A stretch of DNA of 64,000 nucleotides from contig NZ_BMVF01000015.1 in assembly GCF_014650575.1 (NCBI RefSeq), positions 119,996 through 183,995 of the forward strand. The letters are read 5' to 3'. Positions 21,303 through 29,373 of the stretch are shown one piece after another. Each line of letters opens with the position of its first letter. The first letter of the stretch is position 1. Source of the stretch: Streptomyces naganishii JCM 4654 (GTDB taxonomy: Bacteria; Actinomycetota; Actinomycetes; Streptomycetales; Streptomycetaceae). A model generated the notes under the pieces. It did not search any database. It worked only from the letters and a program-made list of their open reading frames with translations, and had not been told where the DNA came from. Position numbers and translations under genes: made by a program.

Positions 21303-22250
21303 GACGTCGTCGCCGGCCGGGCTGGAGAGGACTCGACGGGGCCGGGCAGCCTGGTCGCCTTTCGGCTCCGCGTCGTCGCCTACGACGAGCAGGGGCCCGA
21401 CGGGGAGCGAGGCCGCCGGTATGCGTTCCAGGACTCCGCCCGCGAAGGTGTCGTACAGGGGCAGGGTTTCGAGGTGGACGTAGCCGATGTGGCAGTCGCA
21501 GGTGGTCAGGGGGCAGGGGCGGGGGCGCAGCGACCGGCGGTAGGAGCCGTCGTAGAGGTTGCCCAGCTCCGACTTGACGAAGTGGCAGCGGCGGACCGTG
21601 CCCTCGCCGTCCACGGAGATGACGGACTCGCCGGTCCGGCAGGGCAGGCCCGCGCTGCGGTGCGGGTGGCGGCTGTAGGGGAAGAGGGGGTCCAGGGCCG
21701 TCCAGTCGCCGGCCTCGGCGTCGGTGTAGGTGTGGCCCTCGGCGGCGTTGATCCACAGGTAGACGTGGGCGGGGAGGTCGGCGCGCAGGCGGCGGGCGTG
21801 CTCCAGGTGTGCGGGCAGACCGACCACGCCGACGCTGTGGCGGACGCCCCGGGCGGCCAGGTCGCGGCACTTGGCGAGGAAGCGGTCGTACGGGGTCTGC
21901 CCGGGGTGGAAGGTGCACCACAGGGCGAGGGTGTCCAGCTCGGCGGCGGCCGTCCAGTCCGTGCGGCAGCTCAGGTTCGTCTGGATCGCCACCCGGTCGA
22001 TGTGCGGCAGGTGGCTCAGTTCGGTGAGCGCGCGCCGGTACCAGGAGCGCACCAGGCCCTCACCCCACGGGGTGAACAGCACGGAGAGCCGGTCGCCCCG
22101 CTGGGCGGCCGCCCAGCCGGCGAACCTCTCCAGCGCGGCCCGGTCGGCGGTCAGCTGGGCGCGGCTGTCACGGCGCTTGGCGAAGGGGCAGTACGGGCAG
22201 TCGTAGTCGCACGAGGCCAGGGGGCCGCGGTAGAGGATCGTGAGGTCCAT
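21291..22250 (-). CDS. STM4011-type radical SAM protein
   Basis: A 319-aa protein. The cluster motif CDYDCPYC (CxxxCxxC) lies at residues 14-21, at the very N-terminus, followed by a TIM-barrel half. A C-terminal Cys-rich part (PCRTGES, RRCHF, RPCPLTTCDCHIGY) could hold an auxiliary iron-sulfur cluster, as in SPASM/twitch proteins that modify peptides. It is the last gene of a minus-strand operon of STM4015-4014-4013-4012-4011 type, named after uncharacterised Salmonella genes. The reaction is unknown. A role in modifying a peptide or protein, perhaps with STM4012, is inference. The start at 22250 leaves a 17-base gap to the upstream gene. Confidence 0.85.
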   Translation of the reverse strand: MDLTILYRGPLASCDYDCPYCPFAKRRDSRAQLTADRAALERFAGWAAAQRGDRLSVLFTPWGEGLVRSWYRRALTELSHLPHIDRVAIQTNLSCRTDWTAAAELDTLALWCTFHPGQTPYDRFLAKCRDLAARGVRHSVGVVGLPAHLEHARRLRADLPAHVYLWINAAEGHTYTDAEAGDWTALDPLFPYSRHPHRSAGLPCRTGESVISVDGEGTVRRCHFVKSELGNLYDGSYRRSLRPRPCPLTTCDCHIGYVHLETLPLYDTFAGGVLERIPAASLPVGPLLVVGDDAEPKGDQAARPRRVLSSPAGDDVSEP

Positions 22251-22267
22251 GCAGGGCTGGGCTTTCG

Positions 22268-23632
22268 TCACTTGAGTTCGTAGGCGGCCATGCGCTCGCG
22301 TACGGCGGCGGAGAAGAGCTCGGGACCCAGCGCGTCGGAGTGGGCCAGTCCCTCGGGGGAGAGCCGCAGCAGCCCCGGGCCCGCGGAGTCGTCCAGCCAG
22401 CCGCGGTCGGCGAACCGGCCGAGCTCCGTCGCGAAGTCGTCCGTGGGGCTGGTGCCGAAGCGGGCCGTGTAGTCCACCACGGGCATGCCCCCGGCCTGAA
22501 GCAGCGACTGCAGCAGATGGCGGCGCCGGGCCTCCTCCGCGTCCGTCCACCAGCCGAAGTCGGCGTGCCGGAAGTCCTCGGTGCCGCGTGCCGTGTAGTC
22601 GTCGACGATGCCGCGTATGCGGTGCATGTCGACGGCGTAGTCGAAGGAGTAGTGCAGCGCCGAGGTGTAGGAGCGGGCGCCGCAGCCGAGGCCGACCATG
22701 CCGTCCGTCTGGCACGCGTAGTCCTCGCCGCCGGTGGCGGGGGCGTCCGCGCGGCGGAACATCCGCATCGACACCTGCTCGTAGCCGTGCGCGAGGAGGT
22801 GGTCGCGGCCGTGGCGGTACAGCCGCAGCCGCTGCTCGTCCCACTCGGCCTCGCCCTGCCCGGGAGCCCGGTCGCGGTGCCTGCCGAGGCCGGTGAGGGG
22901 GCGGACGTAGAGCGGGTAGAGGTACAGCTCCTCCGGCCGCCAGGCGAGCGCGGCGTCCAGGGAGTGGCGCCAGGACCGCTCGGTCTGGCCGTCGATGCCG
23001 TAGATGAGGTCGATGTTGAGCAACGGGATGGCGGCGGCGCGGATCCGGCCGAGGGCCGCCTCGACGTCGGCGCGGCGCTGGGGGCGCACCGCCGTGCGCG
23101 CCTCGGCGTCCACGAAGCTCTGCACGCCCAGGCTCAGCCGTGTGGTGCCGCGCTCGGCCAGCACGGCCAGCCGGTCGGTGGTCGCCGTCGCGGGTGAGGC
23201 CTCCACCGACAGCGGTACGGCAGTGAGGTCGGCGCCCAGGCCCTGCTCGGCCAGGTCGCACAGCCGCTCCAGTTCGGCGGCCTCCAGGAACGTCGGAGTG
23301 CCGCCGCCGAAGGCCGCGTTGGCGAAGCGGGCGCCCTCGCCGAGTGCCTCGCGCACCGCCGCCGCCTGGCGTTCCAGCGCGTCCAGGTAGGCGGTGGTCA
23401 GGCCGTCCGGGGCGCCGATGCGGGTGAACAGGTTGCAGAAGCCGCAGCGGACCTCGCAGAAGGGGATGTGGAAGTAGAGCGAGAGGGCGCCCTTCGGCTC
23501 CTGTGCCCACAGGGCGCGCAGGGACGCCTCCTCCCGGCGCAGCGGGCGGTAGGCGGTCTTGTGCGGGTAGGCGTAGACGTAGTGCTGGTAGGGGCGCACG
23601 AGCCGCGGGGCCGGTGCTTCGGTGAGGGTCAT
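22268..23632 (-). CDS. STM4012-type radical SAM protein (HemN-like)
   Basis: A 454-aa protein. The motif FHIPFCEVRCGFCNLF (CxxxCxxC at about residues 59-66) and the following FGGGTPTFLEAAEL and SVEASPATAT match the coproporphyrinogen III oxidase-like (HemN) radical SAM subgroup. The C-terminal part has LSPEGLAHSDALG, like the HemN C-terminal domain. HemN-like enzymes of this kind include radical methyltransferases and heme chaperones; the substrate here is unknown. The start overlaps the stop of the STM4013 gene by 4 bases (ATGA), so translation is coupled. Confidence 0.87.
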   Translation of the reverse strand: MTLTEAPAPRLVRPYQHYVYAYPHKTAYRPLRREEASLRALWAQEPKGALSLYFHIPFCEVRCGFCNLFTRIGAPDGLTTAYLDALERQAAAVREALGEGARFANAAFGGGTPTFLEAAELERLCDLAEQGLGADLTAVPLSVEASPATATTDRLAVLAERGTTRLSLGVQSFVDAEARTAVRPQRRADVEAALGRIRAAAIPLLNIDLIYGIDGQTERSWRHSLDAALAWRPEELYLYPLYVRPLTGLGRHRDRAPGQGEAEWDEQRLRLYRHGRDHLLAHGYEQVSMRMFRRADAPATGGEDYACQTDGMVGLGCGARSYTSALHYSFDYAVDMHRIRGIVDDYTARGTEDFRHADFGWWTDAEEARRRHLLQSLLQAGGMPVVDYTARFGTSPTDDFATELGRFADRGWLDDSAGPGLLRLSPEGLAHSDALGPELFSAAVRERMAAYELK

Positions 23633-24477
23633 CGGGCCTCGCGGGTGACGGGGGCGGAGTCCAGGAAGAAGTGGGCGTAGGGCACCGTCCAGACGACGTC
23701 GTGGCCGATGCGGTGGCCGGTGTAGCCGTCCTCGCCGTACGCCGTGCCGTGGTCGGAGCAGACCACGGCGAAGCACGGGCCGCGGCCGGCGACGGCGGCG
23801 AACAGCCGCCCGATGTGCCGGTCCACGTACTCCAGGGCGGCGGCGTGGGTGGCCCGGGAGTCGCCCGCCTCGCGGGTGGCGCCGGGCAGGTGGAACCAGT
23901 TGGGCTGGTGCAGCGCGGACACGTTGACGAAGAGGAACAGGCGCTGTTCCGGGTCGAGTCCGGCGACCACCTTCTCCGCGCACGCCACCTGCGCCTCGAA
24001 GGAGGTGGGTGAGGCGACGCCGAACTCCGGCTCCCAGTGGCTCTCCTGGAACATCCCCGGCAGGACCGAGCCCAGCGCGCCCTGTTTGTTGAAGAAGCCG
24101 ACGCCGCCGACGCACACGGTGCGGTAGCCCACGGCGGCCAGGCCCGACACCAGGTCGGGGGTGTCGTGGACGAAGGTGCCGTCCGCGGTGGACTCGCTGC
24201 CGGCGAAGCGGGCGGCGAACAGGCGCGGATGCGGGCCCGGCGCGGCCGGGGTCGGCAGGAAGCCCGCGAACATCGCCTGGTGGGAGGCGTAGGTGAAGCT
24301 GCCGGGGGCGTGCCGGCGTTCCCAGCCGCCCTCGGGCAGATGCCGGGCCAGGTTCGGGATGCGGCCTGCGGCGGCGAGTTCCTGCGCCACGTCGTAGCGC
24401 AGCGTGTCCAGGGTGACCATGAGGAGGTCGTGGCTGCCCACGACCTCGTTCATGTCGATGCCGGTGGGTGCGGTCAT
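23629..24477 (-). CDS. STM4013-type hydrolase (alkaline phosphatase/sulfatase fold)
   Basis: A 282-aa protein. The N-terminal metal/nucleophile strand LLMVTLDTLRYDVA (Thr as likely nucleophile) and the C-terminal metal motif AVVCSDHGTAYGEDGYTGHR are the hallmarks of the alkaline-phosphatase superfamily. The middle part includes GTFVHDTPDLVSGLAAVGYRT-like substrate-domain sequence. It has no signal peptide, so it acts in the cytoplasm, unlike most sulfatases. It probably hydrolyses a phosphate or sulfate ester or transfers a phospho group in the pathway of this operon; this is inferred. It overlaps both neighbours by 4 bases. Confidence 0.83.
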   Translation of the reverse strand: MTAPTGIDMNEVVGSHDLLMVTLDTLRYDVAQELAAAGRIPNLARHLPEGGWERRHAPGSFTYASHQAMFAGFLPTPAAPGPHPRLFAARFAGSESTADGTFVHDTPDLVSGLAAVGYRTVCVGGVGFFNKQGALGSVLPGMFQESHWEPEFGVASPTSFEAQVACAEKVVAGLDPEQRLFLFVNVSALHQPNWFHLPGATREAGDSRATHAAALEYVDRHIGRLFAAVAGRGPCFAVVCSDHGTAYGEDGYTGHRIGHDVVWTVPYAHFFLDSAPVTREAR

Positions 24478-25652
24478 GAGGCGGTTCCTCGTGCTGAGTG
24501 CGGCGGCCATGCCCCGCTCGCCGCGGCGGCGACCTGGGCGGCGTACGTGTCGAGGCCCTCGGCGCCGCTGCCGGGCAGGCCGGTCAGGCCGGGCAGCAGG
24601 TCCCCGAAGGCGTTCACCTCGCCGACGGCGAAGCGCCGCCAGCCGGTGCCCGGCAGTACGTCGACGCCGACGCACAGCGTGCCGGGGAAGCAGGCGGCGG
24701 CCCGCTCGGCGGTCTCCAGGGCGTCGCCGAGGCTGCCGCCCGCGCCTGCGATCGCCTCGCGGGCCGCGTCCAGGTCGCCGCGGGCGCCGCCGAGGTGCAG
24801 GTTGGTCATCGGGTGCCGGCTCGTACGTACGACGGCGTGCGTGGCACGTCCGGCGACCACGACCACGCGCAGGTCGGCGGCGCGGCCGGCCTGGGCGGCC
24901 TTGGGCAGCCACCGCTCGACGTGGAGCCCGTCCGGGGCCAGCGCGTCCACGAGGGCGGCGACCTCCCGCTCCGAGGTGTACTGGCGTACCCGCAGCGAGT
25001 TGAACAGCCGGCCGTCCGGGGCGCTCTCCACGGAGGTCGTCGCCCTGACCCGGCCGGGGCCGGCCACCGTGAGCGCCATGACGCCGGAGGCCGACGAGCC
25101 GTGCGCGGGCTTCACGAACGCCCGTGACATCCCCGCGTCCGCGAGCCGCCGCCGCAGCTCCTCCCAGCCGCCGACCGGACCGGTCAGGGCGGGCGGCACC
25201 GGGACGCCGGCCGCGGCGAGCCGGGCGTGGCAGAGCCGCTTGTCGAACATCACCGCGACGTCCTCCGCGTCGGCCGACGGCGCCGCGCCCACACGGCGCG
25301 CCGCGCCCGTCACCTCCCGGAGGGCCGCCGTGAAGCGGTGGTACCACAGGGCCGTACCCTCCACCCGGGACGGGTCGTCGGCGTCCCGCAGCAGCCGGTC
25401 GACGTCCGCGTTCTCGCCGGGGGAGTCGATCCGTACGAACTCGCCGGGCGTGAAGGCGAACCGCCCGTGCAGCACGTCGTGCCAGGCCAGGACGCGGGGC
25501 GCCGCGTGCCCGGCCGCGCGGACGGCGGCGGCGAAGAGGGTCGTGCGCCGGTTCTCCGGGTTGCCGACGACGGCGAACCGCGTAACAGGGACGGCGAACC
25601 GTGTACCAGGGACGGCGACGGCGGGCGTGGTGCTATTCGGAGACGGCGACAT
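24474..25652 (-). CDS. STM4014-type protein with ATP-grasp-like fold
   Basis: A 392-aa protein. The C-terminal two thirds show ATP-grasp features: SRAFVKPAHGSSASGVMAL (about 190-208, lysine and glycine-rich loop), LRVVVVAGRATHAVVRTS and, at the end, WRRFAVGEVNAFGDLLPGL with the metal-binding Glu-x-Asn motif. ATP-grasp enzymes join a carboxylate to an amine or thiol through an acyl phosphate, for example RimK or the ligases of graspetide clusters. The N-terminal ~120 residues resemble a pre-ATP-grasp domain. Its substrate may be one of the adjacent LRR proteins or a small molecule; nothing in the sequence decides this. It overlaps the STM4015 gene by 20 bases. Confidence 0.8.
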   Translation of the reverse strand: MSPSPNSTTPAVAVPGTRFAVPVTRFAVVGNPENRRTTLFAAAVRAAGHAAPRVLAWHDVLHGRFAFTPGEFVRIDSPGENADVDRLLRDADDPSRVEGTALWYHRFTAALREVTGAARRVGAAPSADAEDVAVMFDKRLCHARLAAAGVPVPPALTGPVGGWEELRRRLADAGMSRAFVKPAHGSSASGVMALTVAGPGRVRATTSVESAPDGRLFNSLRVRQYTSEREVAALVDALAPDGLHVERWLPKAAQAGRAADLRVVVVAGRATHAVVRTSRHPMTNLHLGGARGDLDAAREAIAGAGGSLGDALETAERAAACFPGTLCVGVDVLPGTGWRRFAVGEVNAFGDLLPGLTGLPGSGAEGLDTYAAQVAAAASGAWPPHSARGTAS

Positions 25653-26598
25653 AGCGCCACTCCTCTTCCCGCCATCTGTGCGGGGTCTGGCTCTCCGACA
25701 GGTCCACTTCGGTCCCGGCGGAGGCGAACGCCGTGCGGAGCCGGCCGGTCATGGCGTCGCTGAGGAAGTGGTGGTGCAGGTCGAGCCGCTTCAGGTGGGT
25801 GAGCGGCTGGCCGTGGAGCAGGGCCTCGGCGCCGGCGTCGGTGAGGGTGCCCATGGACAGGCTCAGCGACTCGAGCCGGGCCACCACGGGCGCGGCGGCC
25901 ACCGCGGCGGCGATCTCGTCCTGCAACTCGCTGTCCTGGAGCCCGAGATGGCGCAGGGCCGGGAAGCGGTCCCCGTCGGCCAGGAGGGGAGCGAGGTCCG
26001 CGACCGTGGAGTCGCCGCCGTACGCCGAGACGCCGAGCCAGAGGTCCAGGTGCTCCAGGGCCGGCAGTTCGCAGGCGCCCACGGCCCGCACCACCTGCCC
26101 GGGCAGACCGCCCGACTCGAACCGCAGCACGCGCAGCGCCTCGTGACGCACCGGGCGCAGCGCGAGCGGCTCCTCGCCGAGCCCCTGCGAGTCACCCCCG
26201 CGCACCCACAGCTCCTCCAGCAGCGGGAAGGTCTCCAGTACGGGGGTCACGTCGGTGAGCGGCAGCCAGGAGATCTCGCACTCCTCGCCGGTGACGTCGG
26301 CGAGGAACAGGGCGCGCAGCGCGGGCAAGCGCTCCGCGTCGGCGAGGATCAGCTCCAGCACCGGACGGAGTTCGCTGTAGTCGTCCTCCCACCAGGGCCC
26401 GACGATCAGGGCGCGCACCCTGTCCGTGTCCACGGCCCCGGTGAAGTCGCGCCACAGTTCCTCGAAGGGCACCTCGGCCGCGTGGCAGTCCAGCCGCCAG
26501 GCCACCGCGCCGGGTTCGTGCGCCCGGACGTCGGCGGGGGCGGACAGGGTGCGCACGGGCAGCCCGTGGAAGGTGTCCGGGTGTTCGGCGAAGGTCAT
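25633..26598 (-). CDS. STM4015-type leucine-rich repeat protein (copy 1)
   Basis: A 321-aa cytoplasmic protein. From about residue 130 to 300 it carries leucine-rich repeats of ~25-29 residues with pattern LxxLxLxxN/S-like turns (ALRHLGLQDSELQDEIAAAV, then RLESLSLSMGTLTDAGAEAL and HLKRLDLHHHFLSDAM). The N-terminal ~120 residues are a conserved domain seen in both copies here (GAVAWRLD, FTGAVDTDRVRALIVG). It has no signal peptide. STM4015 proteins always accompany the radical SAM/ATP-grasp genes and could be scaffold, substrate or immunity; this is unknown. It lies 10 bases from copy 2. Confidence 0.82.
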   Translation of the reverse strand: MTFAEHPDTFHGLPVRTLSAPADVRAHEPGAVAWRLDCHAAEVPFEELWRDFTGAVDTDRVRALIVGPWWEDDYSELRPVLELILADAERLPALRALFLADVTGEECEISWLPLTDVTPVLETFPLLEELWVRGGDSQGLGEEPLALRPVRHEALRVLRFESGGLPGQVVRAVGACELPALEHLDLWLGVSAYGGDSTVADLAPLLADGDRFPALRHLGLQDSELQDEIAAAVAAAPVVARLESLSLSMGTLTDAGAEALLHGQPLTHLKRLDLHHHFLSDAMTGRLRTAFASAGTEVDLSESQTPHRWREEEWRYVAVSE

Positions 26599-26608
26599 CT
26601 CGGCGTCC

Positions 26609-27565
26609 TCACTCGGCCACGGCGGTGTAGCGGTGGATCTCGCCGTCCCACTCGTCCTCGTCGCCCGGCTCGGAGAGGTCGACCTCCACTCCGGAGGGCT
26701 CGAGCGCGGCCCGCACGCGGTCGGCCACCGCGTCGCTGACGAAGTTGTGGCGCAGGTCCAGCCAGGTCAGGTGGCTGAGCGGCTGGCCGCCGAGCAGCGC
26801 CGTGACACCCTCGTCGGTGAGCACGCCGAGGGACAGGTCGAGCGACTTGAGCTGGGCGACCACGGGGGCCGCGGCCAGGGCGGCGGCGATCTCGTCCTGG
26901 ATCTCGCTGTTGCGCAGGCCCAGGTGGCGCAGCGCCGGGAAGTGCCCGCCGGACAGTATCGGTTCGAGGTCGGCGACGCCCGCGTCACCGCCGTACTCCT
27001 CGACGCCCAGCCACATCTCCAGGTACTCAAGCGAGGGCAGTTCGCTCGCGGCGACCCCGCGGACGACCTCGCCGGGCAGGCCGCCGGCCTCGAAGGACAG
27101 CGTGCGCAGGTGCTTGTGGCGTACGGCGGGGAAGCGGAGCCCGGTGCCGCCGCGGACGCCCAGCTCCTCCAGCCGCGGATAAGCGTCCAGCACGGGAGTC
27201 ACGTCGGACTGCTCGATCCAGGAGATCTCGGCCTCCTCCTGCACCAGGTCGCCGATGAAGACCGCCTGAAGCGCCGTCAGCCGGTCACGGGCGTCCACCA
27301 GCCGCTGGACGATCACGGCCGAGTCGTTGTCGTACGGCTCGCCCCACTGGCCGACGACGATCGCGCGCACCCCCGCGGGGTCCACCGTGGCGAAAAAGCG
27401 GTCCCACAGGCCGGCGAAGTCCTCCACGGAGTCCGAGCCGTAGGGGTCGACCGCCAGCCGCCAGGCCACGGCGCCCGCCTCCGGCAGCTCCCTGCGCTCG
27501 CCGGGCGCGGGGAAGTCGAAGGCCGGGAGGCCGTGCAGTTCGCGCAGATGCTCGACGTGGGACAT
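26609..27565 (-). CDS. STM4015-type leucine-rich repeat protein (copy 2)
   Basis: A 318-aa paralogue of the next gene, sharing the domain order and many identical blocks (EISWIEQSDVTPVLD compared with EISWLPLTDVTPVLE, and ALRHLGLRNSEIQDEIAAAL compared with ALRHLGLQDSELQDEIAAAV). It is the first gene of the minus-strand operon. The pair arose by tandem duplication and has since diverged mainly in the N-terminal third. The promoter is in the 208-base divergent gap shared with the 108-aa gene. The function is unknown. Confidence 0.82.
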   Translation of the reverse strand: MSHVEHLRELHGLPAFDFPAPGERRELPEAGAVAWRLAVDPYGSDSVEDFAGLWDRFFATVDPAGVRAIVVGQWGEPYDNDSAVIVQRLVDARDRLTALQAVFIGDLVQEEAEISWIEQSDVTPVLDAYPRLEELGVRGGTGLRFPAVRHKHLRTLSFEAGGLPGEVVRGVAASELPSLEYLEMWLGVEEYGGDAGVADLEPILSGGHFPALRHLGLRNSEIQDEIAAALAAAPVVAQLKSLDLSLGVLTDEGVTALLGGQPLSHLTWLDLRHNFVSDAVADRVRAALEPSGVEVDLSEPGDEDEWDGEIHRYTAVAE

Positions 27566-27773
27566 TCACTGGCCTCCTGGGCTGGGCGGACGAGCCGATT
27601 GCCGTTGCGCTCGCGCGAGAAGTTGTACCAAGGCGCACCGACAACGCCCCCGGCGGCCGTTGCGCCCACGGCGGTGGAAGCGGTGAATCCGCAGGCCGGA
27701 TGCGTTGTCAGACCCCTGCCGTAGCTTCGTGGTCATCGGGTCGGCGAGGCGCCGACGGCGAAGGGAGACACGC

Positions 27774-28100
27774 ATGTACCGGCAGGGGGACGTCCTGATC
27801 GTGCCCGTGGCGAAGGAGGCCGTGCCGCCGGGCGCGGACCGGTTGCCGCGGCAGCCGCGGGACGCCCGGGGCAGGCTGGTGCTGGCGCTCGGCGAGGTGA
27901 CCGGACACGCCCACGCGGTGGTCGGGCCGGGGACGCTGGTCCGGGAGTCCGGGCCGTTCGGCGCCTCCTACCTCCATCTCCCGGACGGCGGGCGGGTGGT
28001 GCACGAGGAGCACGCGGCGATACCGCTGCCGAAGGGCTGGTACCGCGTGGTGCGGCAGCGCGAGTACGCGCCCGGCGCGGTGCGCGTCGTGGCGGACTGA
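27774..28100 (+). CDS. Conserved hypothetical protein, partner of DUF6745 gene
   Basis: A 108-aa soluble protein opening with MYRQGDVLIVPVAKEAVP, with further conserved blocks VLALGEVTGHAHAVVGPG and LHLPDGGRVVHEEHAAI, then PKGWYRVVRQREYAPGAVR. From memory, short proteins of this type occur next to DUF6745 genes in several bacterial phyla. It has several conserved His residues (GHAHA, HEEH) that could bind metal, but no function is known. It is divergent from the STM4015 operon and 21 bases upstream of the DUF6745-like gene. Confidence 0.7.
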   Translation: MYRQGDVLIVPVAKEAVPPGADRLPRQPRDARGRLVLALGEVTGHAHAVVGPGTLVRESGPFGASYLHLPDGGRVVHEEHAAIPLPKGWYRVVRQREYAPGAVRVVAD

Positions 28101-28121
28101 ACGGGCGGGGGAAGCGGGACG

Positions 28122-29270
28122 ATGACGGTACGTACGGATACGGCGGCGCCGAAGGCGACCGCACTGCCGGACACGGCACTCGGGGACTCCGGATCGGCGC
28201 AGGGCGCGCCGGCGGACGCCGCCGCGGTGTGGCGCGAGGTGGCGGCGGCGACCGGGGCGGCGGACCGCGCCGCCGCGGAGGAGGGCGTGTGCCTGGCCTA
28301 CCGGCTGGCTGGCCTGCCCGAGCCGGAGCGGATCCTCTGGGCGGACTCGCCACTCGAGGGCGCCGTGCTCGCCGCGCGGCTCACGGCCGAGGGCACGGCC
28401 GGGCGCAGCGTCCGCGACGAGGTGCGCACCCGGCAGTGGGCCACCGCGCGCGAGAGTGTCTCCGGGCGGCTCGGACCGGCCGGGTGGGCCGGGCGGTGGG
28501 CCGTGACGGGTGCCGTGTTGTGGCCGGTCACGGCCGGCCTGAGCGAGCGCATCAGGACGGGTGTGGTGGAGGCCGCGACCGGCGTGACCGGTGGCACCGG
28601 CGTGACCGGTGGCACCAGTGTGGCGGGCGCGAGGTCGGAACAGGCCGTCCGGCTCGTGCTGCTCGACGCGGTGCTGGGCCAGCACGACGCGGCCTGGCTG
28701 GCGGCCTTCGACGCCCTGGAGGGCGGGGAGGCGCTCGCCGGGATCGCCGCGGTCGCGCGTGCGGCGGGCTGGTGGTGGCCGTACGAGAGGACGGCGATCG
28801 TCTCGGAACGGCCCCTGGAGCTGCACCGCGACGAGGCCGGCCGGCTGCACCGCGGGGACGGCCCGGCGCTCGCCTTCCCGGACGGGTTCGCGCTGCACGC
28901 CTGGCACGGCATGCCGGTGCCCGCCGAGTTCCTCGACGGCCTCGCCGCGCTCACCCCGCGCCGCATACGCGAGGAGGAGAACGCCGAGTTGCGCCGCGTG
29001 ATGCTGGAACACTACGGCTACGAGCGCTATTTGGAGGAGTCGGGTGCGCAACCCGTGCAGCGCGACGAGGCCGGGGTGCTGTGGCGCATCGAACTGGCGG
29101 GGGACGAGCCGCTGGTGATGGTCGAGGTGGTCAACTCGACTCCCGAGCCGGACGGTTCGCACCGTACGTACTGGCTGCGGGTTCCGCCGCGCACCCGGAC
29201 GGCCAAGGAGGGGGTGGCCTGGACCTTCGGCCTGGAGGAGGCGGAGTACACGCCGGCGCGGGAGACCTGA
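28122..29270 (+). CDS. DUF6745-like protein
   Basis: A 382-aa soluble protein. The central motif LHRDEAGRLHRGDGPALAF, followed by PDGFALHAWHGMPVPAEFLDG (about residues 232-271), and RYLEESGAQPVQRDEAGVLW are characteristic of DUF6745. A 6-residue repeat (TGVTGG, encoded by an 18-bp direct repeat near 28580-28615) interrupts the middle and looks like a variable linker. It forms a two-gene unit with the preceding 108-aa gene, beside the LRR operon, which suggests a shared unknown pathway. No catalytic motif is recognised. Confidence 0.7.
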   Translation: MTVRTDTAAPKATALPDTALGDSGSAQGAPADAAAVWREVAAATGAADRAAAEEGVCLAYRLAGLPEPERILWADSPLEGAVLAARLTAEGTAGRSVRDEVRTRQWATARESVSGRLGPAGWAGRWAVTGAVLWPVTAGLSERIRTGVVEAATGVTGGTGVTGGTSVAGARSEQAVRLVLLDAVLGQHDAAWLAAFDALEGGEALAGIAAVARAAGWWWPYERTAIVSERPLELHRDEAGRLHRGDGPALAFPDGFALHAWHGMPVPAEFLDGLAALTPRRIREEENAELRRVMLEHYGYERYLEESGAQPVQRDEAGVLWRIELAGDEPLVMVEVVNSTPEPDGSHRTYWLRVPPRTRTAKEGVAWTFGLEEAEYTPARET

Positions 29271-29373
29271 GTTCCCGGCCTGTCCGGCAGCCCTGAGTTC
29301 TGTAGACCCGCCGCCCCCGCTGCTCCCGCGGCCGTCGGGGCGGTGGGGGCGGCGGGGGCGGCGGGCGGGTCGG

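Noticed and set aside
21291..29270. The STM4011-4015 operon as part of the polyketide cluster
   Set aside because: It has no shared operator, no biosynthetic logic with the PKS genes and its own known conserved gene set. It is treated as a separate system unless co-expression shows otherwise.
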